Source of the DNA: Glycomyces sambucus
GTDB lineage: Bacteria; Actinomycetota; Actinomycetes; Mycobacteriales; Micromonosporaceae
Assembly: GCF_900102815.1 (NCBI RefSeq)
Contig: NZ_FNGF01000002.1
Coordinates: forward strand, 620,001 to 684,000
Direction of reading: 5' to 3'
DNA length: 64,000 nt
Shown here: piece after piece, positions 16,278 through 25,758 of the stretch
Layout of the letters: each line of letters begins with the position of its first letter
Numbering within the stretch: the first letter of the stretch is position 1
The notes under the pieces: generated by a model
Seen by the model: the letters and a program-made list of their open reading frames with translations, nothing else
Databases searched by the model: none
Told to the model about the DNA's origin: nothing
Position numbers and translations under genes: made by a program

Positions 16278-16283
16278 CGAAGG

Positions 16284-16925
16284 ATGGACGCGGCGAAGAT
16301 CAGGGTGTTCCTCCTGGACGACCACGAGGTGGTGCGGCGGGGGCTGTGCGAGCTCCTGGAGCGCGACGGGGACATCGAGGTCGTCGGGGAGGCGTCGGAC
16401 GTGGCCGAGGCGATGCGCCGCATCCCCGCGGCTCGCCCGCACGTGGCGGTGGTCGACGCGCGGCTGCCCGACGGGAACGGGGTCGAGGTGTGCCGCCGGG
16501 TGCGCGGGGCCGACCCGGCGGTGGCCGTCCTCGTGCTGACGTCCTATGAGGACGACGACACGCTGTTCGCCGCGATCGAGGCCGGGGCGGCCGGGTTCCT
16601 GCTCAAGCAGGTGCGCGGCAACGACCTCGTGGAGGCCGTCCGCAAGGTCGCCGCGGGCGGGTCGCTGCTCGACGCGCGGGTCACCGGCGCGGTCCTCGAA
16701 CGGCTCCGCTCGGGCCCGCCGAAGACCCCCGAGCTCGAAGCCCTCTCCGACCAGGAGCGGCGCATCCTCGCGCTCATCGGCGAGGGGCTGACGAACCGCC
16801 AGATCGCCGAGCGGATGCACCTGGCGGAGAAGACCGTCAAGAACTACGTGACGCGGGTGCTCGCCAAGCTCGGCCTGGAGCGGCGCACCCAGGCCGCGGT
16901 GCTCGCCTCACGGCTCCTCGGCTGA
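16284..16925 (+). CDS. DevR/DosR-like NarL-family response regulator
   Basis: A 213-residue regulator. The receiver domain has D12-D13 in LLDDHEVVRRG, phospho-acceptor Asp58 (VAVVDARLPDG), Thr/Ser in VLTSYEDDD and Lys in FLLKQVRG. The LuxR-type DNA-binding domain ends in LTNRQIAERMHLAEKTVKNY. The LDDHEVVRRGL start, the acidic YEDDDTLFAAI segment and the family-like DNA-binding helix are those of mycobacterial DevR. Two GGGAC-N4-GTCCC boxes upstream suggest autoregulation. Its likely kinase is the convergent gene ending 15 bp away. Confidence 0.88.
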   Translation: MDAAKIRVFLLDDHEVVRRGLCELLERDGDIEVVGEASDVAEAMRRIPAARPHVAVVDARLPDGNGVEVCRRVRGADPAVAVLVLTSYEDDDTLFAAIEAGAAGFLLKQVRGNDLVEAVRKVAAGGSLLDARVTGAVLERLRSGPPKTPELEALSDQERRILALIGEGLTNRQIAERMHLAEKTVKNYVTRVLAKLGLERRTQAAVLASRLLG

Positions 16926-16940
16926 CTCGGATCGGTCGCG

Positions 16941-18161
16941 CTACAGCGGGATCGTCCAGCGCAGGCGGGTCCCTGGCTCGGCGTCTTCGAACCCGAACGT
17001 GCCGCCCAGAGCCTCGGCGCGGGACGCGAGGTTGTTCAGGCCCCGGCGCGGGGCGTCGGCCGGGATGCCGCACCCGTCGTCGGTCACCGTGATCGCCAGC
17101 GTCTCGTCCTCCACGGCCACACTGATGTCCACCCGCTCGGCCTGCGCATGGCGGGCGGCGTTGCTCAGCGCCTCGCGGAGCATCGCGAGGACTTCGATGT
17201 GGACGGACTCGGAGACGGCGCCGTCCACCGGGCCGCTGAACGCCACTTCGGGCATGAAGCCGAGCTGGTGGCGGACCAGCCCGAGCAGGCTGCGGACCGC
17301 GGCCGACAGGTCCTGGTCGGTGTCGGTGTGGAGGCTGAAGATCGCGGCCCGCAGGTCGCCGATCGCGCCGTCGATCTCGTCCACCGCAGAGTTGATCCGC
17401 GCGGCGGCCTCGGAGGCGTCCACGAGGTGCACGATGGACTGGAGCTGGAGGCCGGTCGCGAAGAGGCGCTGGATGACCAGGTCGTGGAGGTCGCGGCCGA
17501 TGCGGTCGCGATCGCGGAAGACCACCAGGCGCTCGCGCTCGGCCTGGGAGGCGGCGAGTTCGCTGTAGAGGCGGGCGTTGTCGATCGCGACGCCCGCGGC
17601 CGCCGCGAGGGCCTTGATGATCGCCTCGTCGTCCTCGGTGAACAGCTCCCCGCCGCGCTTGTCGGTCAGGTAGAGGTTCCCCCACGCCTTGTCCCCCACC
17701 GTGACCGGCACGCCCAGGAACGTCCGCATCGGCGGGTGCCCGGGCGGGAAGCCCACCGAGGCGGGGTGCGAGGAGAGGTCGATCAGGCGCAGCGGCTGCG
17801 GGTGGTCGATGATGTGGCCGAGGATGCCGCGCCCGGCCGGCGGGTCGCCCAGCGCGGTGATCTCCTCCAGGCTCAGGCCCTGGGTGCGGAAGTCGGCGAG
17901 GCCCCCGGCGTCGTCGAGGACGCCCATGGCGCCGTAGCGGGCGTCGACCAGGGTGAGCGCGGCGGCCACGATCCGGTCGAGGATCGCGGCGAGCTCCAGG
18001 TCGGAGCTGATGCTGATCACGGCGTCGAGCAGCGCGCGCAGCCGCTCGCGGTCCATCACGATCTCGTCGACCCGCGAGGCGAGCTCGCTCAGCAGCAGGT
18101 CGATCGGGGTCCGCGGTTCGAGGGCGCCGTGGCCGGGGGGTTCGAACATCGGTTCGGCCAT
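16941..18161 (-). CDS. DevS/DosT-like GAF-domain histidine kinase
   Basis: A 406-residue soluble sensor kinase. After about 50 residues of coiled coil comes one GAF domain (about 56-200; RYGAMGVLDD, RTFLGVPVTVGDKAWGNLYL), a HisKA_3 dimerisation helix with His226 (DRIGRDLHDLVIQRLFATG) and an HATPase domain (LREALSNAARHA, TDDGCGIP, GLNNLASRAEALGG). The H box is very close to mycobacterial DevS/DosT, but those have two GAF domains, the first binding haem. Only one is present here, resembling the second, so oxygen or NO sensing cannot be assumed. It is convergent with the DevR-like gene rather than in one operon. Confidence 0.87.
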   Translation of the reverse strand: MAEPMFEPPGHGALEPRTPIDLLLSELASRVDEIVMDRERLRALLDAVISISSDLELAAILDRIVAAALTLVDARYGAMGVLDDAGGLADFRTQGLSLEEITALGDPPAGRGILGHIIDHPQPLRLIDLSSHPASVGFPPGHPPMRTFLGVPVTVGDKAWGNLYLTDKRGGELFTEDDEAIIKALAAAAGVAIDNARLYSELAASQAERERLVVFRDRDRIGRDLHDLVIQRLFATGLQLQSIVHLVDASEAAARINSAVDEIDGAIGDLRAAIFSLHTDTDQDLSAAVRSLLGLVRHQLGFMPEVAFSGPVDGAVSESVHIEVLAMLREALSNAARHAQAERVDISVAVEDETLAITVTDDGCGIPADAPRRGLNNLASRAEALGGTFGFEDAEPGTRLRWTIPL

Positions 18162-18252
18162 GGGCCGATCGTATCCAGTCCCCTCTGGAACACCGGTACC
18201 GCCCGGCATCGGCCGAAAAGGGGAGGGCGGGGCGCAGGGCGACACGGGGGGA

Positions 18253-18283
18253 GGGACCGCCCGGGGGTCGCCCGGGCGGTCCC
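18253..18283 (-). terminator. Terminator of sugar locus 2 operon
   Basis: A perfect 13-bp stem (GGGACCGCCCGGG and its complement) with loop GGTCG begins 8 bp past the stop at 18292, separating the operon from the DevS-like gene. Confidence 0.8.
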
Positions 18284-18291
18284 GCTTTCGA

Positions 18292-19413
18292 TCAGCGGCG
18301 CCGGCCCGGGATCTCGAGGTCGACGTCGACGTAGCGCGGGCGGTACAGGTGCGCGTCGGCGTACAGGTCGTCGCCCACGAAGCTGTTCACGTTGTAGGTG
18401 ATGACCAGCGTGTCGCCGTCGCCGAGCTGCGGGTGGGCCTTCGCGTTGTAGGTGAAGACGTTCCCGCCGGTCTCGGGGGTCGTGTAGAGGACGGTCTTGT
18501 CGGTGTAGGGGCCTTCGAGGTCGTCGCTGCGGTACATGACGATCTTCGCGCTCAGCGCCTCGGTGGCGTCGCCGGTGACGAGCGTGAACTTCCCCTGGTA
18601 GCGCTGGACGCTGAACTCGTTGGAGACGCCTTCGAGGATGCGGCCGGAGGCGTCGGGGTCGGCCGACCAGGTGCCGTCCGCGAAGTACTCCCACGGCGCG
18701 GTGGCGAGGCCACCGGAGGGCACGCGGGCGAGGTGGGCGTACTTCTGCGCCTGGTTGTCCTCGACGCCGAACACGTAGGTGTAGCCGTCGTTCGGGTCCT
18801 CGTAGATCGCCGAGCCCCAGTTCACGGTGGACTCGGGGAGGTCGGTGATCGCGGTGAGCGCCATGGTGTCGGCGTCGAAGCTGGCGACGGCGTTGCCCGC
18901 GAAGGCGAAGTCGAAGACGCCGGAGCCGGTCTTGACGAACTCGAGGAGCATCACCTGGAGGGTGTCTCCTTCGACGGTCCCGTCGCCGAACCAGTACCAG
19001 TTCTGCATCTCGTCGCCGCCGGGGACCTTGACGAGGGACTCGGGGGCGGCCTCGGTGCCGCCGGTGACGGTGGTGAGGTCGTCGTCGACGGCACTGGCGT
19101 CCACGATGATCGAGTTGTGCAGCAACGGGGAGTCGATCGGCCGGGAGAGGTCGTCGTTCACCTCGCCCATGAACGTGTCGGAGTACAGCCAGGCGGTGGA
19201 GCCGTCGGGCAGCGGGACGCTGTAGGCGGAGTCGGCGCCGGTCCAGCGGCCCGCGGTGTCGCCGTAGGTCCCGAAGCGCTCGGTGAGCTCCTCGTTGACG
19301 CTCGCGTCGATCTGCGGCTCGCAGGCGGTGGCGGCCTGCGCGGCGGTCGGGACGGCGGCGACCGCGAGTCCGGTGAGGACGGCGGCGGCGACGCTGGTCG
19401 GTCGGTGGGTCAT
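18292..19413 (-). CDS. Secreted DUF5005/DUF4185-like propeller protein
   Basis: A 373-residue exported protein with an N-terminal signal (VAAAVLTGLAVAAVPTAAQA, cleaved near AQA-A). The mature part repeats short blades: GSTAWLYSDTFMGEVNDDLS, MQNWYWFGDGTV, DGYTYVFGVED, YQGKFTLVTGD. This is typical of the DUF5005/DUF4185 beta-propellers found with glycoside hydrolases. No enzymatic activity is established for the family; glycan binding or hydrolysis is inferred. It is the last gene of the eight-gene operon, overlapping the esterase gene by 4 bp. Confidence 0.75.
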   Translation of the reverse strand: MTHRPTSVAAAVLTGLAVAAVPTAAQAATACEPQIDASVNEELTERFGTYGDTAGRWTGADSAYSVPLPDGSTAWLYSDTFMGEVNDDLSRPIDSPLLHNSIIVDASAVDDDLTTVTGGTEAAPESLVKVPGGDEMQNWYWFGDGTVEGDTLQVMLLEFVKTGSGVFDFAFAGNAVASFDADTMALTAITDLPESTVNWGSAIYEDPNDGYTYVFGVEDNQAQKYAHLARVPSGGLATAPWEYFADGTWSADPDASGRILEGVSNEFSVQRYQGKFTLVTGDATEALSAKIVMYRSDDLEGPYTDKTVLYTTPETGGNVFTYNAKAHPQLGDGDTLVITYNVNSFVGDDLYADAHLYRPRYVDVDLEIPGRRR

Positions 19414-20579
19414 GTACTGCTCCTTTGCAGTTCGGGGGTGAACTCGGTCAAGACGCGCTCGGCGAAGCGTTCGCCGATGAGGCGCTGGACGTCGGGTCCG
19501 GGGTGGAGGTTGTCGGGGAGCGGTGACGCGGCGGCGTCGATGCCGCTGTAGAGGGTCAGGCCGTCGAGGTGGTGGAGGCGGTGGTCGTCGTCCTGGCGGC
19601 GGTCCACGATGGCCGCGATCTCGGCCCGGATCACCTGGAGGGACAGCTTTCCGGCGCGCACGTCGGCTTCGGTGCCCCCGGCGACCGACCACTCCTCGGC
19701 GCGGTCGGGGTCCTGGACCGTGGGTCCGGCCTTGGTCTCGACGGGTTCGCACCAGATCGGGGAGACGAGGACGATCGGCGTCTCGGGGTGGCCTTCGCGG
19801 ATGGTGTCGAGGAACCCGTCGACGGCGGGCCGGAACGCGCGCACGCGCATGACGTCGCCGTTGACGAGGTTGATGCCGGTCTTGAGAGTGATGAGGTCGG
19901 CGGGGGTGTCGCGGATGGTCCTGGCGGTGAACGGGTCGAGCATCGCGTTGCCGCTGAACGCGAGGTTGGTGAGGTGGACGCCGGCGCGCAGGGCCGCGAC
20001 CGCCGGCCAGGTGCCGGTGGTGGTCTCGGCCCGGTAGCCGTGGCTGATGCTGGAGCCGTGGTGGACCCAGCGGAGCGCCCCCGTGTCCGGCTGGGCCGCG
20101 ACGGGAGCGTCGGCGCGGAGTTCGAGGAGTTCGACCGCGTCGTGGTAGGGCAGCCAGAGTTCGAGGTCGCGTTCGGCGCCGTTGGCGAGGCCCGTGAAGC
20201 GGACCGTCGCGTCGGGGCCGGGGACGATCTCCCCCTCGGGCCGTTCGAAGGTGAACACGAAGCGGGAGCCCGCGACCGCGGTCGCGACGGCCGCCACCGC
20301 GCCCGCCTCGGTCAGCTCGTAGGTGCTCGGCGGGAACGGCGTCTCGGCGTCGGCGGCGATGCGCCGGGCCTGCACGTCGAGCTCGATGACGTCGGCCGCC
20401 GTGCGCAGGGCCAGGCGCACGCCCGTGCTCTCGGCACTGGTCTGCACCATGAAGCGGTCGGGGATCTGGCGGCGGGCCCAGCGCGGCAGGCGGTGCGGGA
20501 GGAGGCCGCGGCCGGTCGCCTCCAGCTCCACCGCGCCGCGCACCATCGCCGGGTCGATCGCGATGCGCTGCAGCGTCAT
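19410..20579 (-). CDS. SGNH/GDSL-type carbohydrate esterase, cytoplasmic
   Basis: A 389-residue protein. The N-terminal 170 residues form a beta-rich jelly-roll-like domain. The C-terminal SGNH hydrolase has block I Ser in HHGSSISHG, Gly in AFSGNAML, Asn in KTGINLVNGD, and the Asp-His pair in LPDNLHPGPD. Such enzymes remove acetyl or similar ester groups from sugars. No signal peptide is seen, so it probably acts on imported, still-esterified oligosaccharides. It overlaps both neighbours by 4 bp. Confidence 0.85.
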   Translation of the reverse strand: MTLQRIAIDPAMVRGAVELEATGRGLLPHRLPRWARRQIPDRFMVQTSAESTGVRLALRTAADVIELDVQARRIAADAETPFPPSTYELTEAGAVAAVATAVAGSRFVFTFERPEGEIVPGPDATVRFTGLANGAERDLELWLPYHDAVELLELRADAPVAAQPDTGALRWVHHGSSISHGYRAETTTGTWPAVAALRAGVHLTNLAFSGNAMLDPFTARTIRDTPADLITLKTGINLVNGDVMRVRAFRPAVDGFLDTIREGHPETPIVLVSPIWCEPVETKAGPTVQDPDRAEEWSVAGGTEADVRAGKLSLQVIRAEIAAIVDRRQDDDHRLHHLDGLTLYSGIDAAASPLPDNLHPGPDVQRLIGERFAERVLTEFTPELQRSST

Positions 20580-22717
20580 GCGGCGTCGACCACCGTGCCG
20601 TCGGCGTGCACGTCAACGAGCCGGTCGCCCAGGCGCAGACCGCGCAGGACCGCGTCCGGGTCGAGGGCGGCGATGCACGCCTTCGCCGTGTCGAGCTCGG
20701 TGGAGCCGACCACCGGGTCCACCCCGAAGAACGACTCGATCACCAGGGCCACATACGATCCGGCGGAGGAGCAGGCCCAGTCGATGATGTACGGGAGCTG
20801 CGGCGGGGCCTTGCGGGCGCCGCCGTTGACCGCGGGCATCGCCTCTTCGGTGAAGTGGGCCTGGCCGGGCGGGCCCTGGTTGGCGGAGCGGGCGAGGCCG
20901 GGGATCCAGTCGATCGCGGCCTGCGGCTCCCCGAGGGCCACGAGGGCGCGGGCCGCGTCGGCGGGCCACGCCGGGTAGGCGCCGTTCCACTGGTGGTCGG
21001 GGCGGGGGCTGAAGCTCGCGTCGGGGTCCCACGGGGACAGCGAGCGGAGCCACACGTCGGTGCGCAGCTCGCGGTCGAAGAACGCGGTCATCTCGCGGCG
21101 CACCTCCTCCCCCAGGTCGGCGGCGATCGTGGTGCCGACGACGGAGAAGTCGTAGACGTGGCGGACCGGGACGCGGGTGCCGTCGGGCTGGCGGGCGGCG
21201 AAGTGGCCGCTGCCGCTCACGTAGAGGTCGGCGACCTCCTTGACGAGCGCGTCGGCCTCGGCGGCGAGGGCCGCGGCCCCTTCGGCGTCGCCGCGGGCGG
21301 TGAGGATCTCCGCGACGGTGCGCAGGTTCCACACGTTGGCGGCGTTCAGGCTCGCGACCTCGTGGGTGTAGGAGCTGACGCATTCGAGGAGGTTGTCGAT
21401 CTCGCCGTAGTCGGCCAGCGGCGAGTTCCCGCGCAGGCCCTGCCAGGCGTGGGCCCAGTCCTGGAGGTGCTCGGCCACGGTGGTGCCGCCCGGGGCCGCG
21501 GCGTCGCCGCCCGGGATGCGGTCCAGGAGCGCGGTGTCGCCGGTGAAGCGGAGGTAGTCGTGGACCAGGCGGGTCATCGCGTAGTCGTTGACGGAGTACC
21601 AGCGCCCGACGGGCCCGCCGGTGAGCGAGGAGGTCCCGAAGTGGGTGTGGATGTCGGAGGCGATCCAGTGCTCGACCTGGCGGCGCATGACCGCGGGGTC
21701 GAGGAGCGCGTGGGTGATCGAGGAGAGGCTGTAGTCCCAGATGAACGTGGTGGTGGCCCAGTAGTTCGGCATGAGGGTGTCGTAGCTGCGGCCCAGGACG
21801 TTGCCCTGGAAGTCGCGGCGGAACCAGATCGTGCCGAGCACGCCCCACCAGTAGAGGCGCCGCAGCGGCGCGGAGGCGGTCTCCAGGACCGGGAGGTGCC
21901 CGGAGAACTCGTCGTTGCCGGGGGTGAAGGCCGCCGCGAGCTGGTGGTCCCAGTACCGCTCGGCGTCAGCGACGGCGCCGGGGACGTCGGCCGCGATGCG
22001 GTCGAACGCCGCGGCGGCCTCGGCCTCGGTGGCGGCGACGGTGTGGACGTACCCGAAGCGGGCGGACTCCCCCGGGGCGAGGTCGAGGGTCACGGTGACC
22101 TCGCCGCCGCGCTCGATGCCGCCGATGCCGACCTCGTGCTCCCCCGCGGCGGGGGCGATCCCGGAGAGGCGGACCTCGGCGTCGGTGTCGACGCCCTGGA
22201 CGCTCCAGGCGGTGCCGGCGCCGTTGCGGAAGACCAGGCGGGAGGGACCGGTGGCGGCGCGGTTGCGCTCCTCGGGGGCGACGGCGTCGAGCCACGCCTC
22301 GGTGGAGCGGGCGGCGCCCGCGGCGAGGGAGAGCGTGACGGCGACCGTGCGGGGCGCCTCGCCGGTGTTGGCGGCCCGCACGTCGATCGCGACGCCGGTC
22401 TCCCCTGGGGCGCACACGGTGGTGGTGGCCAGGTCGAGGCCCGGGAGGGACACCGAGCGGCGGACCCGGTCGGGGCGCCACTCGTGGGTGATCGGGGCGC
22501 CGTAGGACTCCACCAGGCGGCCGTCCACGAAGGAGGCCGCAGTCCTGGTGAGGCCCTGCGAGACCGGCGGGAAGGTGACGGCGCTGACGGCGGTGAGGTC
22601 GTGGTCGACCCGCACCGTGCCGAGGAGGTTCGTCAGGCCGCTGGGCGCGACCATGTCGTCGTAGTGGTGCGACACCGGGTCGGCGGCCAGGTCGTTCACC
22701 GTGGGGATGTGGCGCAT
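20576..22717 (-). CDS. Six-hairpin (alpha/alpha-barrel) glycosidase
   Basis: A 713-residue cytoplasmic protein. The first 280 residues are beta-rich (a supersandwich-like domain). The rest is helical with aromatic, acidic-rich motifs (YWATTTFIWDYSLSSITHAL, GRWYSVNDYAMTRLVHDYL, WNGAYPAWPADAARAL), as in (alpha/alpha)6-barrel families such as GH63, GH65 and GH116. I cannot place it in one family or name the catalytic acids with certainty. Its operon suggests it cuts an imported, possibly mannose-containing, oligosaccharide. No signal peptide is seen. Confidence 0.75.
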   Translation of the reverse strand: MRHIPTVNDLAADPVSHHYDDMVAPSGLTNLLGTVRVDHDLTAVSAVTFPPVSQGLTRTAASFVDGRLVESYGAPITHEWRPDRVRRSVSLPGLDLATTTVCAPGETGVAIDVRAANTGEAPRTVAVTLSLAAGAARSTEAWLDAVAPEERNRAATGPSRLVFRNGAGTAWSVQGVDTDAEVRLSGIAPAAGEHEVGIGGIERGGEVTVTLDLAPGESARFGYVHTVAATEAEAAAAFDRIAADVPGAVADAERYWDHQLAAAFTPGNDEFSGHLPVLETASAPLRRLYWWGVLGTIWFRRDFQGNVLGRSYDTLMPNYWATTTFIWDYSLSSITHALLDPAVMRRQVEHWIASDIHTHFGTSSLTGGPVGRWYSVNDYAMTRLVHDYLRFTGDTALLDRIPGGDAAAPGGTTVAEHLQDWAHAWQGLRGNSPLADYGEIDNLLECVSSYTHEVASLNAANVWNLRTVAEILTARGDAEGAAALAAEADALVKEVADLYVSGSGHFAARQPDGTRVPVRHVYDFSVVGTTIAADLGEEVRREMTAFFDRELRTDVWLRSLSPWDPDASFSPRPDHQWNGAYPAWPADAARALVALGEPQAAIDWIPGLARSANQGPPGQAHFTEEAMPAVNGGARKAPPQLPYIIDWACSSAGSYVALVIESFFGVDPVVGSTELDTAKACIAALDPDAVLRGLRLGDRLVDVHADGTVVDAA

Positions 22718-22724
22718 GGGACTC

Positions 22725-23552
22725 CTAGTACTGCCCGAGGGCGAGGCCGCGGGCGAAGAACTTCTGCGTGAACAGGAACAGGACCACCGTGGGCAGCGAG
22801 ACGAGCAGGCCGCCGGCGAGGACGGTCGACATCTGCGCGCCGCCGTACGTGCTCTGCATCCCCGCGAGGCTGGTGACGATGGGCCGCACGGTGTCGGACT
22901 GGCTGAGCACCAGGCCGAGCAGGAAGTCGTTCCAGATGAACGTGGCCTGGAGGATGAAGATCGCCACCAGCGCGCTCGACGCCATCGGCAGGTAGACGCG
23001 GGCGAAGATCCGCCAGGTCGAGGCGCCGTCGATGACGGCGGCCTCGAACACGTTGTGCGCGATGCCGCTGAAGAAGTTGCGCATCACGAACGCCGAGAAC
23101 GGGATCGAGATCGCCGTGTAGACGACGATCATGCCGCCCTGGGTGTCGAACAGCCCGGTGCGCGAGTACGCGTCGAACAGCGGCAGCAGGATCATCTGGA
23201 GCGGGAACACGGTGCCGCCGAAGATCGCGACGAACCACGCGAAGCCGTGCCTCAGGCGCAGCGCGACGATCGCGAACCCGGCGGCGGCGCCGACGAGCAC
23301 GGCGATCGCGGGGGCGACGACCGCGTAGAGGAGGGTGCTGGCGGCGCTCTCGGCGAGGCCGGACAGCTCCAGGGCCTCGGCGATGTTCCCGAACAGCGCG
23401 AAGTCGGTGGGCACCCACGACTCCTTGGTGGTGAACGTCTCCGGGGACTTCGCGGCGTTGACCAGCAGCAGGTACACCGGCAGCAGCCAGATCAGGCCCA
23501 GGACGGCGAGGACGGCGGTGCGCAGGGCCGGTCCGGTCTTCTTCAACGACAT
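22725..23552 (-). CDS. CUT1 sugar ABC permease (MalG type), locus 2
   Basis: A 275-residue membrane protein with six predicted helices. The EAA loop is FEAAVIDGASTWRIFARVYL, and the C-terminal part FLFTQKFFARGLALGQY is typical of MalG-type subunits. The ATG at 23552 is 2 bp after the stop of the MalF-type gene. It forms the translocation pore with the next upstream gene. Confidence 0.92.
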   Translation of the reverse strand: MSLKKTGPALRTAVLAVLGLIWLLPVYLLLVNAAKSPETFTTKESWVPTDFALFGNIAEALELSGLAESAASTLLYAVVAPAIAVLVGAAAGFAIVALRLRHGFAWFVAIFGGTVFPLQMILLPLFDAYSRTGLFDTQGGMIVVYTAISIPFSAFVMRNFFSGIAHNVFEAAVIDGASTWRIFARVYLPMASSALVAIFILQATFIWNDFLLGLVLSQSDTVRPIVTSLAGMQSTYGGAQMSTVLAGGLLVSLPTVVLFLFTQKFFARGLALGQY

Positions 23553-23554
23553 GG

Positions 23555-24457
23555 TCACACCCCGTGCTTGCTGGAGAGCTGCTGGCGCAGGTAGAGGATG
23601 GAGGCGATGAGCGTGACGACGGTGAGGAACACGGCGATCGCCGAGCCCAGGCCGTACTCGCTGTTCACGAAGGTCTCCTTGTACATCGTCAGCGCGAGGG
23701 TCTCGGAGTCGCGCCCCGGACCGCCCTTGGTCATGCCCTGCACGATGTCGAAGGTCTTCAGCGAGGCCACGATCGAGAGGCCGACCACGACCGCGGTGAG
23801 CGGGCGCAGCATGGGCCACAGGATGCTGCGGAACAGCCGCATCCCGTTCGCGCCGTCCATCCGCGCCGCCTCCAGGGGCTCGCGCGGGATCGACTGGAGG
23901 CCGATCGTGAACAGCAGGGCGTTCACGCCGACGCCCTGCCACGCGGTCGCGAGGATCATCACGACCGTGTTGAGCGGGGCGTCGACGAGCCAACGCGGCG
24001 TGTCGGCGATCCCGAAGGCGGCGAGCGCCTGGTCGAGGGCGCCGTCGCCGGACAGGATGAACGACCAGATGACGCCGACCCCGATCCCCGAGAGGGCGTA
24101 CGGGATCAGGAACGGCAGGCGCAGCCAGGTGCCGCCCTTGAGGTTCCAGGTGAGCAGGGCGACCCCCAGCCCGATGCCCACCGGCACGAGCAGGGTCCCC
24201 CCGACCCACAGCAGCGTGTTGAGCACGGAGCCGATGAAGCCGGGGTCGTCGAACATCTCGACGTAGTTCGCGAGGCCGGTCCACTCGGGATCGCCCAGGC
24301 CGTTGTACTCGGTGAGGCTGAGGAAGGTGGTCCACAGCAGCGGCAGGTACAGCAGCACCGCCACGATGAGCACGCCGGGCGCGATGAACCCCAGGGCCGA
24401 CCAGCGGTACTGGTCGCGCTGCCGGAGGGCCTTCGGGCTGAGGGTCTTGTCGGTCAT
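23555..24457 (-). CDS. CUT1 sugar ABC permease (MalF type), locus 2
   Basis: A 300-residue membrane protein. The first helix is ALGFIAPGVLIVAVLLYLPL; the EAA loop is LEAARMDGANGMRLFRSILW. It follows the binding-protein gene after 7 bp. As in the other two CUT1 operons here, no ATPase gene is present. Confidence 0.92.
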   Translation of the reverse strand: MTDKTLSPKALRQRDQYRWSALGFIAPGVLIVAVLLYLPLLWTTFLSLTEYNGLGDPEWTGLANYVEMFDDPGFIGSVLNTLLWVGGTLLVPVGIGLGVALLTWNLKGGTWLRLPFLIPYALSGIGVGVIWSFILSGDGALDQALAAFGIADTPRWLVDAPLNTVVMILATAWQGVGVNALLFTIGLQSIPREPLEAARMDGANGMRLFRSILWPMLRPLTAVVVGLSIVASLKTFDIVQGMTKGGPGRDSETLALTMYKETFVNSEYGLGSAIAVFLTVVTLIASILYLRQQLSSKHGV

Positions 24458-24464
24458 GCGGGTG

Positions 24465-25727
24465 CTACTCCTGGTCTGCCCAGTAGTCGTCGGCCTCGGC
24501 CTGGATGGCCTCCAGGAACGGCACCGGGTCGGACGGGTTGGCGATGAAGGCGCCGAACTGCTCGAGCGCGACGGTGAGGATCGGCGTGGGCGTGGCCTCG
24601 TAGTAGCGGTCGTAGAGCTCGTAGCCCTCGCCGGTGACGGTGGTGCCGAGCTCTTCGAGCATCGGGTCGGCGACGGTGGCCTGCGGGTTGAACGCGACGT
24701 CGCCGCGGGCGGCGCTCCAGGCGGTCTGCGCCTCGGGCGACATCCACCACTCGGAGTAGGCGAGGCCGAGGGACTTCTGCGAGGAGTTCTCGGCGACGCA
24801 GAGCGGGCCGGACTCGACCGCGACGGGGGTCTTCTCCAGGCCCTCGTTCACCGCGGGGATCACGAACATGTCGTAGTCCTCGCCGGAGACCATGCCGGCG
24901 CCGTCGAGGGAGCCGTTGAAGAACGACCCGAAGTTGATCATCGCGTAGTCGCCCTGCTTGAGGCCGACGGCGGGGTCGACGGTGGAGCCGGCGTCGGAGA
25001 ACCAGCCGGCCTCCTCCTGGTCGAGCCAGGTGTTCATGATGTCGACGATCTCCGGGTCGGTGTACTTGACCTCCCCGGTGGCGAGCCCGTTGTACAGCTC
25101 GGGGTCGGTGCCGGCGACGAGCTGCTGGAACCACTGGAACGTGAACAGCGTGCTGGTCTGGTAGTACGGCGTGATGCCGGCGTCGGCGAGCTGCGCGGCG
25201 GCGGCGTCGAGTTCGGCCCAGGTGGTCGGCTCGGCGATGCCCTGCTCGTCGAAGATCGCCTTGTTGTAGTACATGACCCAGTAGGCGATGTTCATCGGGA
25301 CGCAGTACTGCTCGCCGTCGATGGTGTACGAGTCGCGCAGGTCGGGCGAGACCCAGCCCTCGTCGACGGCCTTGGTCCAGATGTCGGTGGTCTGGGCGAT
25401 CAGGTCCTCTTCGACGAGCTCGTTGAGCGAGGGCCCGGTCTGCCAGGTGAACAGGCCGGGGCTCTTGTCGGTGCGGAAGGACTGCTTGATGAACGCGTCG
25501 TACTGGGCGGCGTCGGAGTACCCCGTGGTGTCCAGGGTGATGTCGGCGCCGGACTCGCTCGTGGCGTTGAGCTCATCGAAGTCGGGCTCCCACGCGGCCT
25601 TGTTGGTGTAGAAGTCGAGGGTGCCGGTGGTGGCGCCGTCGTCCTCCGCGCCGCCGCCGCAGGAGGCGAGCACCAGGCTCGCCGCGGCGGCGGCCGCGAT
25701 GGTGAGGGGGATCCTCGGGGATCTCAT
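24465..25727 (-). CDS. CUT1 sugar ABC binding lipoprotein, locus 2
   Basis: A 420-residue family 1 solute-binding protein. The lipoprotein signal ends in VLASC with Cys23, followed by a Gly/Asp linker. The mature part has GTLDFYTNKAAWEPDFDELN, WVMYYNKAIFDEQGIAEPTT and GDYAMINFGSFFNG, all usual for oligosaccharide-binding proteins. The ATG at 25727 has an AAAGGAG site; an in-frame start at 25748 would put that site inside the gene. It delivers a glycan fragment to the two permeases that follow. Confidence 0.92.
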   Translation of the reverse strand: MRSPRIPLTIAAAAAASLVLASCGGGAEDDGATTGTLDFYTNKAAWEPDFDELNATSESGADITLDTTGYSDAAQYDAFIKQSFRTDKSPGLFTWQTGPSLNELVEEDLIAQTTDIWTKAVDEGWVSPDLRDSYTIDGEQYCVPMNIAYWVMYYNKAIFDEQGIAEPTTWAELDAAAAQLADAGITPYYQTSTLFTFQWFQQLVAGTDPELYNGLATGEVKYTDPEIVDIMNTWLDQEEAGWFSDAGSTVDPAVGLKQGDYAMINFGSFFNGSLDGAGMVSGEDYDMFVIPAVNEGLEKTPVAVESGPLCVAENSSQKSLGLAYSEWWMSPEAQTAWSAARGDVAFNPQATVADPMLEELGTTVTGEGYELYDRYYEATPTPILTVALEQFGAFIANPSDPVPFLEAIQAEADDYWADQE

Positions 25728-25758
25728 GTCGAACTCCTTTGTTCTCAAGGGGTCTGGG

